Assembly (NCBI GenBank): GCA_016793045.1
Contig: JAEUKZ010000015.1
Location: 1-43,803 of the forward strand
Length of the DNA: 43,803 bases
From: Alphaproteobacteria bacterium
GTDB lineage: Bacteria; Pseudomonadota; Alphaproteobacteria; CACIAM-22H2
Reading direction: 5' to 3'
The notes below the pieces were generated by a model. It saw only the letters and a program-made list of their open reading frames with translations, had not been told where the DNA came from and searched no databases. Shown here piece after piece: positions 31,591 to 39,993 of the stretch. Numbering within the stretch: position 1 is the first letter of the stretch; every line of letters starts with the position of its first letter. Made by a program: the position numbers and the translations under genes.

Positions 31591-32724
31591 GTGGGAACCG
31601 TGACCAAACTCACCGTAGACGACGTCAGACGTTTGCTCGATGGCGCTTCCGCGGACAACCGCGCAGCGACCGCGCAGCGAGTGGCCCAGCAGATCGAAGA
31701 CGAAAGTCTCTCCGATTCGGAACGGCGGATGGCCGAGGATATCGTGCGCCAGTTCGCGCACGACGCCGAGGTCAAGGTGCGCCGAGCCCTCGCGGAGCAG
31801 GTCAAGGCATCCCACCGCCTGCCGCACGACGTGGCGCTCGACCTCGCGCGCGACGTCGAGCAGGTGGCGCTGCCGGTCGTGCGCTATTCGTCGGTCCTCA
31901 ACGACAACGACCTGATCGAGATCGTGCGCGGCGGCGACGCCGCCCGCCAGGGCGCGGTGGCGAGCCGTCCGACCGTTTCCGCAGCGGTCGCCGCGGAGAT
32001 CGTCGAGATCGGCCAGGAATCCGCAGTCGCCCAGCTCGCGGCGAACGAGGGCGCCGACATTGCCGACAGCTCATTCGACCGGATGCTGAAGCGCTTTCCC
32101 GGCGCCACGCCGGTTGCGCAGGCGCTGGTCGGGCGGGGCAGCCTTCCCGTGCGCATCGTCGAGCAGCTTTTCACGGCCGTCTCGGATTCGCTGCGCGAAG
32201 TCCTGCTCGCGCGCCGCGACGTGCCCGCCGAGACCCTCGACGAGATCATCCTTCACGGCCGCGAACGCGCGACGATCGGCTATATCGCGCTCGGCGCCGA
32301 AGCCGAGCAGGTCGAAGCGCTGGTCCGCCACCTGCACGAGCGCAAGCGGCTGACGCCGTCGATCGTCGTGCGCGCGATCATGATGGGCGACTATACGTTC
32401 TTCGCCGCCGCGATGGCGGTCCGCGCCGGCATTTCCGTGACCGCGGCGCAGATCCTGCTGAGCGATCCCGGCCCGCTCGGGCTGAGAGCTCTCTACGGCC
32501 GGGCCGGCATGCCCGACCGCTTCTACGAAGCGATCCGCGCCGCCGTCGCGGTGCTCGGCGAAGCGTCCTATGACGGCGAGGCGCATGATCGCGAGCGCTT
32601 CTGCCGGCGGATCGTCGAGCGCGTGCTGACCCAGGTCGACGATCTCGGCGACGACACGCTCGAGTTCCTCATGAACCGGCTGACGCGGCTGCAGTCGGAA
32701 ATCAACGCACCCGCCCACGCCTGA
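31591..32724 (+). CDS. DUF2336 domain protein
   Basis: The 377-residue protein is soluble and helical, with no signal peptide or membrane segment. It matches the alphaproteobacterial DUF2336 family: charged N-terminal helices, repeated HEAT-like segments (VRRALAEQVK; LPVRIVEQLF), and the conserved middle RKRLTPSIVVRAIMMGDYTFF. Function is not established. The GTG start gives the family N terminus GTVTKLT. The last helices carry DDTLEFLMNRLTRL. A perfect CtrA box lies just upstream, suggesting cell-cycle control. The next gene converges on it after 25 bp. Confidence 0.85.
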   Translation: MGTVTKLTVDDVRRLLDGASADNRAATAQRVAQQIEDESLSDSERRMAEDIVRQFAHDAEVKVRRALAEQVKASHRLPHDVALDLARDVEQVALPVVRYSSVLNDNDLIEIVRGGDAARQGAVASRPTVSAAVAAEIVEIGQESAVAQLAANEGADIADSSFDRMLKRFPGATPVAQALVGRGSLPVRIVEQLFTAVSDSLREVLLARRDVPAETLDEIILHGRERATIGYIALGAEAEQVEALVRHLHERKRLTPSIVVRAIMMGDYTFFAAAMAVRAGISVTAAQILLSDPGPLGLRALYGRAGMPDRFYEAIRAAVAVLGEASYDGEAHDRERFCRRIVERVLTQVDDLGDDTLEFLMNRLTRLQSEINAPAHA

Positions 32725-32749
32725 CCTGCGTGCCCCGGCGCAGGGCGCT

Positions 32750-33604
32750 TCAGCGCAGATTCATCAGCAGCAGGCCGGCGACGACGACGAGCGCTGCCGC
32801 GAGGCGCCGCGCGCCGAAGGATTCGCCGAGCAGCCGCGTGCCGATCAGCGTCGCGAACAGGACCGAGGTCTCGCGCAGCGCCGCGACGTGCGCCATCGCG
32901 CCGAGGCTGAGCGCCCAGATCGCGATGCCGTAGCCGAAGGTCGCGATCGTGCCCCCGATCGCGGCGCGCCCGGCGACCTTGCGCAGCGCCGGCATGATCC
33001 GCCAGCCGCGCTGCGCCAGGACGTAGATCAGGATCCCGGGCGATTCGAGCAGGTTCAACCAGACGATGTACGACAGCGGATTGCCGGCCGCGCGCGCGCC
33101 GAGTCCGTCGACCACGCTGTAGGCTGCGATGAGCGCACCGGTGATCAGCGCGAAGATCGTCGCCTTCAGGGGATCGCCGCCGCCGCTCGCCGACCGCCCG
33201 ATGGCGAGGCTGCCGATCCCGAGCGAGACCAGGCCGACGCCGGCGACCTCGCGCAGCGTCAGGAACTCACCCGCGACCACCGCCGAGATCACCGCGACGA
33301 GCGCAGGTGCGCTGCCGCGGGCAATCGGGTAGACGTGGCTGAGATCGCCGTGCGCGTAGGCGTTCAGCAGCGTGAAGTAATAGACGTAGTGGATGAGCGC
33401 CGAGGCGAGGAGGAAGGGCAGCGCGGCCGCGGCCGGGATCTCGACGAAGGGCAGGAAGAACAGCGCGAACACGCCGCCCGAGACCATGACGACCATGAAG
33501 GAGACGAGCCTGTCGGTCGTCTCCGCCTTGACGAGTCCGTTCCAGCTCGCGTGCAGCAGAGCCGAAATGAGCATCAGCGCGACGATATGGAGTTCGAGCT
33601 TCAT
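32750..33604 (-). CDS. EamA/DMT-family transporter
   Basis: This 284-residue integral membrane protein has about ten helices in two EamA halves. The N-terminal half carries ALLHASWNGLVKAE and HGDLSHVYPIARGSAP; the second carries the equivalent ATFGYGIAIWALSLG and a closing LGESFGARRLAAALVVVAG. It is unrelated in close detail to the DMT gene at 24135. The substrate is unknown. It converges with the DUF2336 gene and is divergent from the secreted protein gene at 33911 across a 306-bp gap. Confidence 0.85.
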   Translation of the reverse strand: MKLELHIVALMLISALLHASWNGLVKAETTDRLVSFMVVMVSGGVFALFFLPFVEIPAAAALPFLLASALIHYVYYFTLLNAYAHGDLSHVYPIARGSAPALVAVISAVVAGEFLTLREVAGVGLVSLGIGSLAIGRSASGGGDPLKATIFALITGALIAAYSVVDGLGARAAGNPLSYIVWLNLLESPGILIYVLAQRGWRIMPALRKVAGRAAIGGTIATFGYGIAIWALSLGAMAHVAALRETSVLFATLIGTRLLGESFGARRLAAALVVVAGLLLMNLR

Positions 33605-33684
33605 GGAACCGCCGACGCAACGGTGCTCGCCCGCGGAACCGCGGGCAGGGCGCGTTCTGTAACATATCGGTCACATTCGGACAG

Positions 33685-33775
33685 CGTCATTCGAGCGCGA
33701 AGGCTCGCAATGCCGCGGGGGCGAAGCGGATCGCGCCTGGGAGACGCATCGCAGGCGCCGCGCTTGCGCATGACG
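33685..33775. repeat. Possible degenerate palindromic intergenic repeat
   Basis: In the 306-bp divergent gap a 91-bp stretch begins CGTCAT and ends ATGACG. Its arms are partly complementary (a CGAGCGCGAAG-like left arm, CGCTTGCGC on the right) and its interior is Ser/Arg/Ala-coding-like noise. The layout recalls the small palindromic repeats ending in GTCATTGCGAGC that are scattered through many alphaproteobacterial genomes. Only one copy is in the window. The rest of the gap, apart from the promoter candidate, shows nothing recognisable. Confidence 0.3.
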
Positions 33776-33792
33776 GAGAGGCGGCCCTATAT
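33764..33792 (+). promoter_or_regulatory. Candidate promoter for the secreted protein/cyclase pair
   Basis: TTGCGC (33764-33769) is followed after 17 bases by CTATAT (33787-33792), close to the alphaproteobacterial pattern TTGAC-17-CTATAT. It lies about 118 bp before the ATG at 33911 and overlaps the right end of the possible repeat. The pairing is by eye only. Confidence 0.35.
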
Positions 33793-33910
33793 GGCGCGGC
33801 CTGCGCCCGCCGCGGTGCGGTCCCGGCCGGCCGGCGGCCGATCGGCCGCATTGAATCCGCTGCGGCGGACGCTAGGGTAGGACAGGAATAGCCTGGAGGG
33901 CGAAGGCGTT

Positions 33911-34585
33911 ATGTCGATCATGACAGGGTCGTTCGTTCGACTGCGCGGCGCCGGGGCGGCGCTTGCGGCCATCATCATCGCCTCGGGCATGGCATGGGCG
34001 GCGCCCGTCGCCGTGGTCGAGGACATCGCCGGGCCGCCTGCGGGCGTTCAATCGTTCGATTTTCTCGATGAAGGCCAGGTCATCCAGCTTCAGCCCGGCA
34101 ACACCCTGGTTCTCGGCTATCTCGGCTCGTGCTGGCGCGAATCGATCGTCGGCGGCACGGTCCGCGTCGGTGCCGAGCAGAGCACGGTGCAGGGCGGCCA
34201 GGTCGGCCGCGAACGGGTCGAGTGCGACGGCGGCCGCATGCGACTGACGTCGGAGCAGGCGTCGCGCAGCGGGGCGGTGGCGTTCCGCGGTCCACCGTCG
34301 GTGCCGGCGCAGGCCGAGGTCTTCGGCCTCAATCCGGTGTTCCAGCTTGGAGCGCCCGGCCGCCTGCTGATCGAGCGCCTCGACCGCGCCGCCAGCCGGA
34401 TCGACGTGACCGTGACCGCCCGCGACCTTAATCGCGGCCTTTTCGATCTCGCGCGGGCCAATATGAGCCTCGCCGCCGGCGGCACCTATCGCGCGCGTGC
34501 CGGCGAGCGCGAGATCGTGTTCCGCGTCAATGCCAATGCACGGCCCGGCGCCGTGCCGCTGGTCGCCCGCCTCATCCGGTTCTGA
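33911..34585 (+). CDS. Secreted protein of unknown function next to CHASE2 cyclase
   Basis: The 224-residue product has a Sec signal peptide (about 1-30, ending MAWAAP) and no other membrane segment, so it is probably periplasmic. The first half is beta-rich: VAVVEDIAG, then LDEGQVIQLQPGNTLVLGYL and GGTVRVG. This recalls FecR-type beta domains in layout but lacks clear family motifs. A Cys pair (near residues 74 and 104) could form a disulfide. The C-terminal half ends in YRARAGEREIVFRV. GGAGG lies upstream of the ATG; a second ATG three codons on is possible. The CHASE2 cyclase starts 25 bp downstream, so they are likely one operon. Function is not recognised. Confidence 0.7.
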   Translation: MSIMTGSFVRLRGAGAALAAIIIASGMAWAAPVAVVEDIAGPPAGVQSFDFLDEGQVIQLQPGNTLVLGYLGSCWRESIVGGTVRVGAEQSTVQGGQVGRERVECDGGRMRLTSEQASRSGAVAFRGPPSVPAQAEVFGLNPVFQLGAPGRLLIERLDRAASRIDVTVTARDLNRGLFDLARANMSLAAGGTYRARAGEREIVFRVNANARPGAVPLVARLIRF

Positions 34586-34610
34586 ATCCGCCGTTCCGCG
34601 GATTGCCGCG

Positions 34611-36749
34611 ATGCGGCGGCGCGATATCGCCTTCGCCCTGCTGGCGGCCTTGTGCGTGACGATCGCCGTCGGTGCGGCGGTGCTGCCGTGGCTTGCCGGC
34701 TACTCGCTCGACGTCGCGTTCTGGCTGCGCCACCACGCCTTCGGCCCGCGCCACGATCCGGCCGCCTCGCCCACCGTCGTCGTCGCGATCGACGAGGAGA
34801 GCTTCGGTGCCCGCGACCTGTTCGGCTACCGCTCGAAGGAGGCCTGGACGCCTGAGCTGGCAGAGGTGCTGCGCCGCATACTCGACAGCGGCGCGGCCGT
34901 CGTCGGCTTCGACATCGTGCTGACGACGTCGGTCCGCGAACTCGTCCCCAACTACGATCGCGACTTCCTCGTCGCCCTGCGCGACGGCGCGCGCGACGGC
35001 CGGATCGTGCTCGGGCGCGTCCAGCACAGTTCGCTCCCCATCGTTCCGACGCGCGAACAGAATTTCGCGGTCCAGGCCCAGCGCAACATCCGGGCGCTGA
35101 ACCTCTACAACGACCGCGACGAAGTGATCCGGCGCGTGCCGCTGACGATGATCGCGGAGGACGGCAGCGCGACCGGCGGCACGCGGACCGAACCGTCGTT
35201 TTCCGCCGAACTCGCGATGCGCGCCGCGAATGCCCGCATGCGGCCGGCGCCGGACGGCCGCATCGAATTCCGTGACCGCGCGATTCCAGGTTCCGAGACC
35301 AACAACCTGCTGCTCAACTTCGAGGCTGGGACGTCCGACATCCCGACCTACAGTTTCCACGATCTCGTCCGCTGCGCGCGCGCCGGCAACGACGCGTTTT
35401 TTCGCCGTCACTTCGAAGGCCGAACGGTGCTGCTGGGGGTCGTCGCCGATCTCGAGGACCGCAAGCTTACCTCGAAGCGGATGATGACCGGTCCGGAATC
35501 GGGCTATGTCGGCGCGCGCTGCGGCCCGCCGCCGGCGGCGGGCTACTATCGCGACGACGTGATCCGCAACGAAATCCCCGGCGTCTTCGTCCATGCGACG
35601 GCCGTCAACAACCTGCTGCGCGGCGACGCGCTGGCCGAGGCGGCGGTCCCCGTGCAATGGGCGATCGTGGGCGGCGTGTCGCTCGCCGCGGCGCTGTTGA
35701 CGATGCTGGCGCCGCTGCTCGCCGCGGCCGGCGGTCTCCTCGGCGCGGCGGCGCTGTGGGTCGGCGCCACGACGACGGCCCTGCAACACGGGCTCGTGCT
35801 GCCGTTGTTCGCGCCGCTGGTCGCCGGCGGCGCAGCGTTCGCGACTCTGCTCGCCTATCGTTTTCTCGTCGCGGATCGCGACAAACGGCTGTTGCGCAAG
35901 AGCTTCGCGCTGTACCTGGCGCCCTCGATCGTCGACCGCCTGGTGACGGCCGAACGCCCGCCCGAGCTCGGCGGCGAGGAGCGCGAGATCACGGTGTGGT
36001 TTTCCGACGTCGCCGGCTTCACCTCGATTTCGGAGAGCCTGCCGCCCGGCGAGCTGGTCTTGCTGATGAACGCCTACCTCTCGGCGATGACCGACATCGT
36101 CGAGGCGCATGGCGGCTTCGTCGACAAGTATATCGGCGACGCGATCGTGGCGGTGTTCGGCGCGCCGCTCGACGAACCCGATCACGCGCGTCAGGCCGTG
36201 GCCGCGGCTGTCGAGTGCCAGAGCCGGCTGGCCGAGCTCAACCGCAGCGAAGCGACGTTCCGCGGCCGTACCCTTGCGCAGCGCATCGGCATCAACACCG
36301 GGCGCGCGCTGGTCGGCAATATCGGCTCGCGGCGGCGTTTCAACTACACCGTGATGGGCGACACGGTGAACGTCGCGTCGCGCCTCGAAGGCACGAACAA
36401 GGTCTACGGCACGCAGATCCTGGTATCGGAGACGACCGTCGCCGCTGCCGGCGAGGGCATTCTGTGGCGCGAGGTCGACCGCGTGCGGGTCAAGGGCCGG
36501 GCGCACCCGATCAGCGTGTTCGAGCCGGTGGCGCTCGGCTCCGGCACGGCGGCGGATCGCACGCGCGTGGCGGCGCAGGCCGCGGCGCTGGCGGCGTGGC
36601 GGCGGCGCGACTTCGCGGCAGCGGCCGACCTGTTCGCGGCGATCTCCGACGATCCCGCTTCTGCACATTTTGCCGAACGCGCTCGGGCCTATGCGGCGAG
36701 TCCGCCCGGCCCGGCCTGGGAGCCGGTGACGACGCTCGACGCCAAGTAG
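34611..36749 (+). CDS. CHASE2-domain adenylate cyclase
   Basis: The 712-residue membrane protein has an N-terminal helix (about 7-29) and an extracytoplasmic CHASE2 sensor (about 33-335, with VVVAIDEESF and VVGFDIVLT). About three membrane helices follow (340-430), then a class III nucleotide cyclase (about 455-640). Metal aspartates are D466 (WFSDVAGF) and D510 (DKYIGDAIV). The adenine-selecting lysine is K506. The position taken by Asp in mammalian enzymes is Thr in NYTVMGD, as in CyaC-type bacterial adenylate cyclases. Transition-state Asn and Arg are present in TVNVASR. It should make cAMP in response to a periplasmic signal. The ATG is 25 bp after the secreted protein gene. Confidence 0.92.
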   Translation: MRRRDIAFALLAALCVTIAVGAAVLPWLAGYSLDVAFWLRHHAFGPRHDPAASPTVVVAIDEESFGARDLFGYRSKEAWTPELAEVLRRILDSGAAVVGFDIVLTTSVRELVPNYDRDFLVALRDGARDGRIVLGRVQHSSLPIVPTREQNFAVQAQRNIRALNLYNDRDEVIRRVPLTMIAEDGSATGGTRTEPSFSAELAMRAANARMRPAPDGRIEFRDRAIPGSETNNLLLNFEAGTSDIPTYSFHDLVRCARAGNDAFFRRHFEGRTVLLGVVADLEDRKLTSKRMMTGPESGYVGARCGPPPAAGYYRDDVIRNEIPGVFVHATAVNNLLRGDALAEAAVPVQWAIVGGVSLAAALLTMLAPLLAAAGGLLGAAALWVGATTTALQHGLVLPLFAPLVAGGAAFATLLAYRFLVADRDKRLLRKSFALYLAPSIVDRLVTAERPPELGGEEREITVWFSDVAGFTSISESLPPGELVLLMNAYLSAMTDIVEAHGGFVDKYIGDAIVAVFGAPLDEPDHARQAVAAAVECQSRLAELNRSEATFRGRTLAQRIGINTGRALVGNIGSRRRFNYTVMGDTVNVASRLEGTNKVYGTQILVSETTVAAAGEGILWREVDRVRVKGRAHPISVFEPVALGSGTAADRTRVAAQAAALAAWRRRDFAAAADLFAAISDDPASAHFAERARAYAASPPGPAWEPVTTLDAK

Positions 36750-36892
36750 CGGGCCGGGCGACAGTCGTCGCCGGCGGCCGCGACCTCCTCTCGATCGCGG
36801 GCCGCCCGTCACGCCGGAAGTCTATGGGGCGGTGCGCTTTTGGATTTCGCCGCCGGGTGCGTGTCGGGCGACCTCGGGCGCCGCGCCGACCG

Positions 36893-37357
36893 TTATTCGG
36901 CCGGCCGGACCAGATTGCGGAAGACCCAGAACGAGCCCTCCGTTCCGCGGACGGTCACCTCGATCCAGTCGCCCTGGATCTCGCCGGTTCCGACCAGAAC
37001 CTGGTCGCTGGTGACGCGCCGGACGACCGGGTGGTTGGTGCCCGGTCCGCTGCGCCCGTTGATGCCATTGCCCGTAAGGCGATAGGTCGGGCGCGGCGGG
37101 GCGACCACGACCGGCGGCGGCGGCGGCGGTGGCGGCGGCTCGGGCTCGGGCGGCCGGACTTCGACGGGCGGCGGCGGTGGCGGCGGCGCTTCGACGACGG
37201 GCGGCGGCGGCGGTGGCGGCGGCCGGCGCGTGGCGAGGCGGTCGACGATCTGCGTGCCGACGACATAGACGAGGCACAGCACCACGACCGCGCGGAACAC
37301 GTGAAAGGTCCAGCGCCAGCGTCGCTTCTCGAGATCGTAGTCGCGGGTGCTCGCCAT
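36893..37357 (-). CDS. Membrane-anchored bacterial SH3 domain protein with Pro-rich linker
   Basis: The 154-residue protein has a basic cytoplasmic N terminus and one membrane segment (about 21-38, FHVFRAVVVLCLVYVVGT). A long polyproline linker follows (about 45-83), then a C-terminal SH3-like domain (about 90-150) with the hallmark NGRSGPGTNHPVV and GDWIEVTV. The domain should lie in the periplasm and may bind peptidoglycan or protein partners. The reading frame is open upstream, but only the ATG at 37357 places the membrane segment near the N terminus. The linker's GGC/CCG-rich DNA is low complexity. The gene converges with the cyclase across 143 bp that contains no other gene. Confidence 0.8.
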   Translation of the reverse strand: MASTRDYDLEKRRWRWTFHVFRAVVVLCLVYVVGTQIVDRLATRRPPPPPPPPVVEAPPPPPPPVEVRPPEPEPPPPPPPPPVVVAPPRPTYRLTGNGINGRSGPGTNHPVVRRVTSDQVLVGTGEIQGDWIEVTVRGTEGSFWVFRNLVRPAE

Positions 37358-37566
37358 GGCTCCGATGATTCCTGCCCGGTCGCCTGCCGGGCGCTCTTCA
37401 TATGGGCAATCGCCCCTAGCGTGCCAGTTTTTTTGTGGTGCCCGCGTGCCAGTTCCGCCGGTGCGATTTCGCCTTGCGGCGCGCGCGTCACGCGGCGCTA
37501 TCATCCTGGCCTCGACGGCCGCGGCAACCGGGCCGCAGTCGTGCCGGGGCAGGGCAGGGGGAAACG

Positions 37567-38346
37567 ATGGGGGAGACGATCCTGGTTCGCCGCGACGGTG
37601 CGATCGCGACGGTCGTCCTCAATCGCCCGGACAAGCTGAACGCCTTCGACCTCGCGATGTGGACGGCGTTCGGGGCGGCAGTCCGTGCGCTCTCTGCCGA
37701 CGATCGGGTGCGCTGCGTCGTCATCGCCGGGGCGGGCGGGCGCGCCTTCAGCGCCGGGGCGGACATCGCCGAGTTCGAAGGCAGCCGCAGCAGCAAGGCG
37801 GCGGCGCGCGCCTATGGCGCGACGATGCACGGTGCCATGGGTGCGATCGGGGAATGCCGCCATCCGGTGGTGGCGACGATCGGCGGACTTTGCGTCGGCG
37901 GCGGGCTCGAGGTCGCAGCCTGCTGCGATCTGCGCATCTGCGGCGAAAGCGCGCGTTTCGGCATCCCGGTGAAGACGCTCGGCCTCGTCGTCGCCTATGC
38001 CGAACTGAAGCCGCTCGTTGCGCTCGTCGGGGCGGCGAAGGCGATGGAGATCCTGCTCGAGGGGCGGATCTTCGGCGCAGCGGAGGCCGGCTCGATGGGC
38101 CTCGTCAACCGGGTCGTTCCGGACGCCGCGCTGGAGGCGCAGACAGCGGCACTCGCCGGCGCCGTCGCCGAGGGCGCGCCGCTTGTCGCGCGCTGGCACA
38201 AGAAGTTCGTCCGGCGGCTCGCCGATCCGCGTGCCTTGAGCGAGGCGGAGTACGACGAGAGCTTCGATTGCTTCGACACCGCGGATTTCCGCGCCGGCCG
38301 CGACGCTTTCCTGGCCAGGGCCAAGCCCGTCTTCACCGGGCGCTGA
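37567..38346 (+). CDS. Crotonase-family protein (enoyl-CoA hydratase-like, atypical active site)
   Basis: The 259-residue protein has the crotonase fold signatures: NRPDKLNAFD near residue 19, the first oxyanion segment AFSAGADI at about 60, and GGLCVGGGLEVAACCD at about 105-120. Glu115 sits where the first catalytic Glu (E144 of rat crotonase) lies. The second catalytic Glu (E164) is Val135 here (FGIPVKTLG), and the usual PGAGG segment is replaced. It may therefore not hydrate enoyl-CoA. GGGGGAAACG precedes the ATG. A CoA-transferase starts 38 bp downstream, probably in the same operon. Confidence 0.85.
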   Translation: MGETILVRRDGAIATVVLNRPDKLNAFDLAMWTAFGAAVRALSADDRVRCVVIAGAGGRAFSAGADIAEFEGSRSSKAAARAYGATMHGAMGAIGECRHPVVATIGGLCVGGGLEVAACCDLRICGESARFGIPVKTLGLVVAYAELKPLVALVGAAKAMEILLEGRIFGAAEAGSMGLVNRVVPDAALEAQTAALAGAVAEGAPLVARWHKKFVRRLADPRALSEAEYDESFDCFDTADFRAGRDAFLARAKPVFTGR

Positions 38347-38384
38347 GCGGCGGCGGCCGCAAACCAACTTCGATCGAGGGCGTC

Positions 38385-39590
38385 ATGGGGCCGCTTGCCG
38401 GCGTTAAGGTGATCGACATGAGCCACATCATGGCGGGCCCGGCCTGCTGCCTGATGCTGGCCGACATGGGCGCCGACGTGATCAAGCTGGAGAAATTCCC
38501 GGGCGGCGACGACGTGCGCCGTTCGATCCCGCCGACGATCGCGGGCGAGCCGGCATCGTTCATGATGATGAATCGCAACAAGCGCGGCATCGCCGTCGAT
38601 CTCAAGAGCGACGGCGGCAAGGAGGTGCTGCGCCGCCTGATCGCGGGCACCGACGTCCTGGTGGAGAACTTCGCGCGCGGCGCGATGGAACGGCTGGGCT
38701 TCGGCTGGGAGACGTTGCAGCGCGGGCATCCCGCGCTGATCTATTGCGCCCTGACGGGCTTCGGCCGTACCGGACCTTATGCCGACCGGCGCGGCTTCGA
38801 CCTGATCGCCCAGGCGATGAGCGGCATCATGAGTGTCACCGGCGAGGGGCCGGGGCGACCCCCGGTGAAGACCGGGCCGCCGATCACCGACATCACCGCC
38901 GGCGTCCTCGCCGCGATGGGGATCCTCGCCGCCTATGTCCACCGCCTCAAGACCGGCCGCGGCCAACTCGTCGACACCTCGCTGCTCGAAGCCGGCATCG
39001 TCCAGACCTACTGGCAGTCGGCGATCGCCTTCGCGACCGGCGTCGCGCCGGAGGCGATGGGCTCCGCGCATCCGCTCAACGCGCCCTACCAGGCCTTCGA
39101 GACCGCCGATTCCTGGATCGTCGTCGGCGGTGCCACCCAGCCGAACTGGCTGCGGCTCGTCGAGGCGCTCGAGGCGCCGGCGCTCGCCGCCGATCCGCGC
39201 TTCCGCGAAAACAAGGACCGCATGGCGAACCTCGCCGCGCTGCAGGCGACGCTGACGCCCCACTTCAAGCGCCGCACGACCGCGCAGTGGCTGGACCTGC
39301 TGGAGCGCGTCGGCATTCCGGCAGGGCCGGTCAACACGCTCGACCAGATGCACGCCGACCCGCAGGTGCTCGCGCGCGAGATGGTCGTCGAGGTTGAGCA
39401 CCCGATCGCGGGGCGGATGAAGACGCTCGGCCTGCCGGTGAAGTTCTCGGAGACGCCGGGCGGAGTCGCCCGTGCGGCCCCGCTGCTCGGCCAGCACACA
39501 CGCGAGGTGCTGCGCGAACACGGCTTCGGCGACGCCGAAATCGATGCACTGGCGGCCGCCGGGGCGATCCACGAGGCCGGCGGGCGCTGA
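38385..39590 (+). CDS. Class III (CaiB/BaiF) CoA-transferase
   Basis: The 401-residue protein belongs to the CaiB/BaiF/Frc family, which moves CoA between carboxylic acids. It shows the N-terminal GVKVIDMSHIMAGPACCLMLADMGADVIKLE, NRNKRGIAVDLK near residue 63, GFGRTGPYADRRGFD, and Asp169 in PPITDITAG. Asp169 aligns with the nucleophilic aspartate of formyl-CoA transferase, and family length and end match. The ATG gives the standard N terminus. It follows the atypical crotonase in a likely operon; the next gene converges. Substrate unknown. Confidence 0.92.
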   Translation: MGPLAGVKVIDMSHIMAGPACCLMLADMGADVIKLEKFPGGDDVRRSIPPTIAGEPASFMMMNRNKRGIAVDLKSDGGKEVLRRLIAGTDVLVENFARGAMERLGFGWETLQRGHPALIYCALTGFGRTGPYADRRGFDLIAQAMSGIMSVTGEGPGRPPVKTGPPITDITAGVLAAMGILAAYVHRLKTGRGQLVDTSLLEAGIVQTYWQSAIAFATGVAPEAMGSAHPLNAPYQAFETADSWIVVGGATQPNWLRLVEALEAPALAADPRFRENKDRMANLAALQATLTPHFKRRTTAQWLDLLERVGIPAGPVNTLDQMHADPQVLAREMVVEVEHPIAGRMKTLGLPVKFSETPGGVARAAPLLGQHTREVLREHGFGDAEIDALAAAGAIHEAGGR

Positions 39591-39596
39591 AATGAT

Positions 39597-39905
39597 TTAT
39601 CGCGGGGTTGCCTTCAGGGCCGCTGCCAGTGCCGTCGCGGCTTCGGCCAGCGCCGGGCGATGGACGTCGTCGGCGGCGAGCGCCGCCTGCATCGCGCCGG
39701 CCATGCCGCTCAGCACGTCGGCCAGCAGGTAGTAGTGCAGATGGATCTGTACTTCGCGCTTCTCTCCGGCCGTGCTCTTGAGCTTGAGCGTGACGCCGTC
39801 GGCATCGCCGGTGACGTCAAAGCCGGCCTTCCTCCCGAAGCTGCCCATATAGGCCTTGTCGGGATAGTCGATGGAGACTTCGGCTTTGTCGACGATCGGC
39901 TTCAT
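39597..39905 (-). CDS. Small conserved-type protein of unknown function
   Basis: The 102-residue product is soluble with no signal peptide. The first half is beta-like (VSIDYPDKAYMGSFGRKAGFDV; VTLKLKSTAGEKREVQIHLHYYLL) and the second half is an Ala-rich helix (VLSGMAGAMQAALAA). The start at 39905 is chosen because GGAGG lies six bases before this ATG; a longer form starting seven codons earlier lacks this. It converges with the CoA-transferase (six bases apart) and is divergent from the SDR gene. I do not recognise the family. Confidence 0.65.
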   Translation of the reverse strand: MKPIVDKAEVSIDYPDKAYMGSFGRKAGFDVTGDADGVTLKLKSTAGEKREVQIHLHYYLLADVLSGMAGAMQAALAADDVHRPALAEAATALAAALKATPR

Positions 39906-39993
39906 GAGTCCTCCGTGCCAAGACAATTGCCAAGCACGTGGCGGGACGAATTAGCATGGATCAATCCTAACCGGACACGCGGGGGAGACGGCG

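Noticed and set aside
32725-32744. CCTGCG/CGCAGG hairpin between the DUF2336 gene and the DMT gene as a bidirectional terminator
   Set aside because: Only six base pairs and no T-tract on either strand.
32888-33880. 330-codon plus-strand frame over the DMT gene and the following gap
   Set aside because: Antisense to a clear membrane transporter; its charged composition is the typical complement of hydrophobic codons.
36757-36772. GGCGAC/GTCGCC hairpin after the cyclase gene as terminator
   Set aside because: A short stem with no T-tract; expected often by chance at this GC content.
37110-37230. Repetitive GGC/CCG tract that could suggest a repeat array
   Set aside because: It is the coding sequence of the polyproline linker; there are no spacers or uniform repeat units as in CRISPR.
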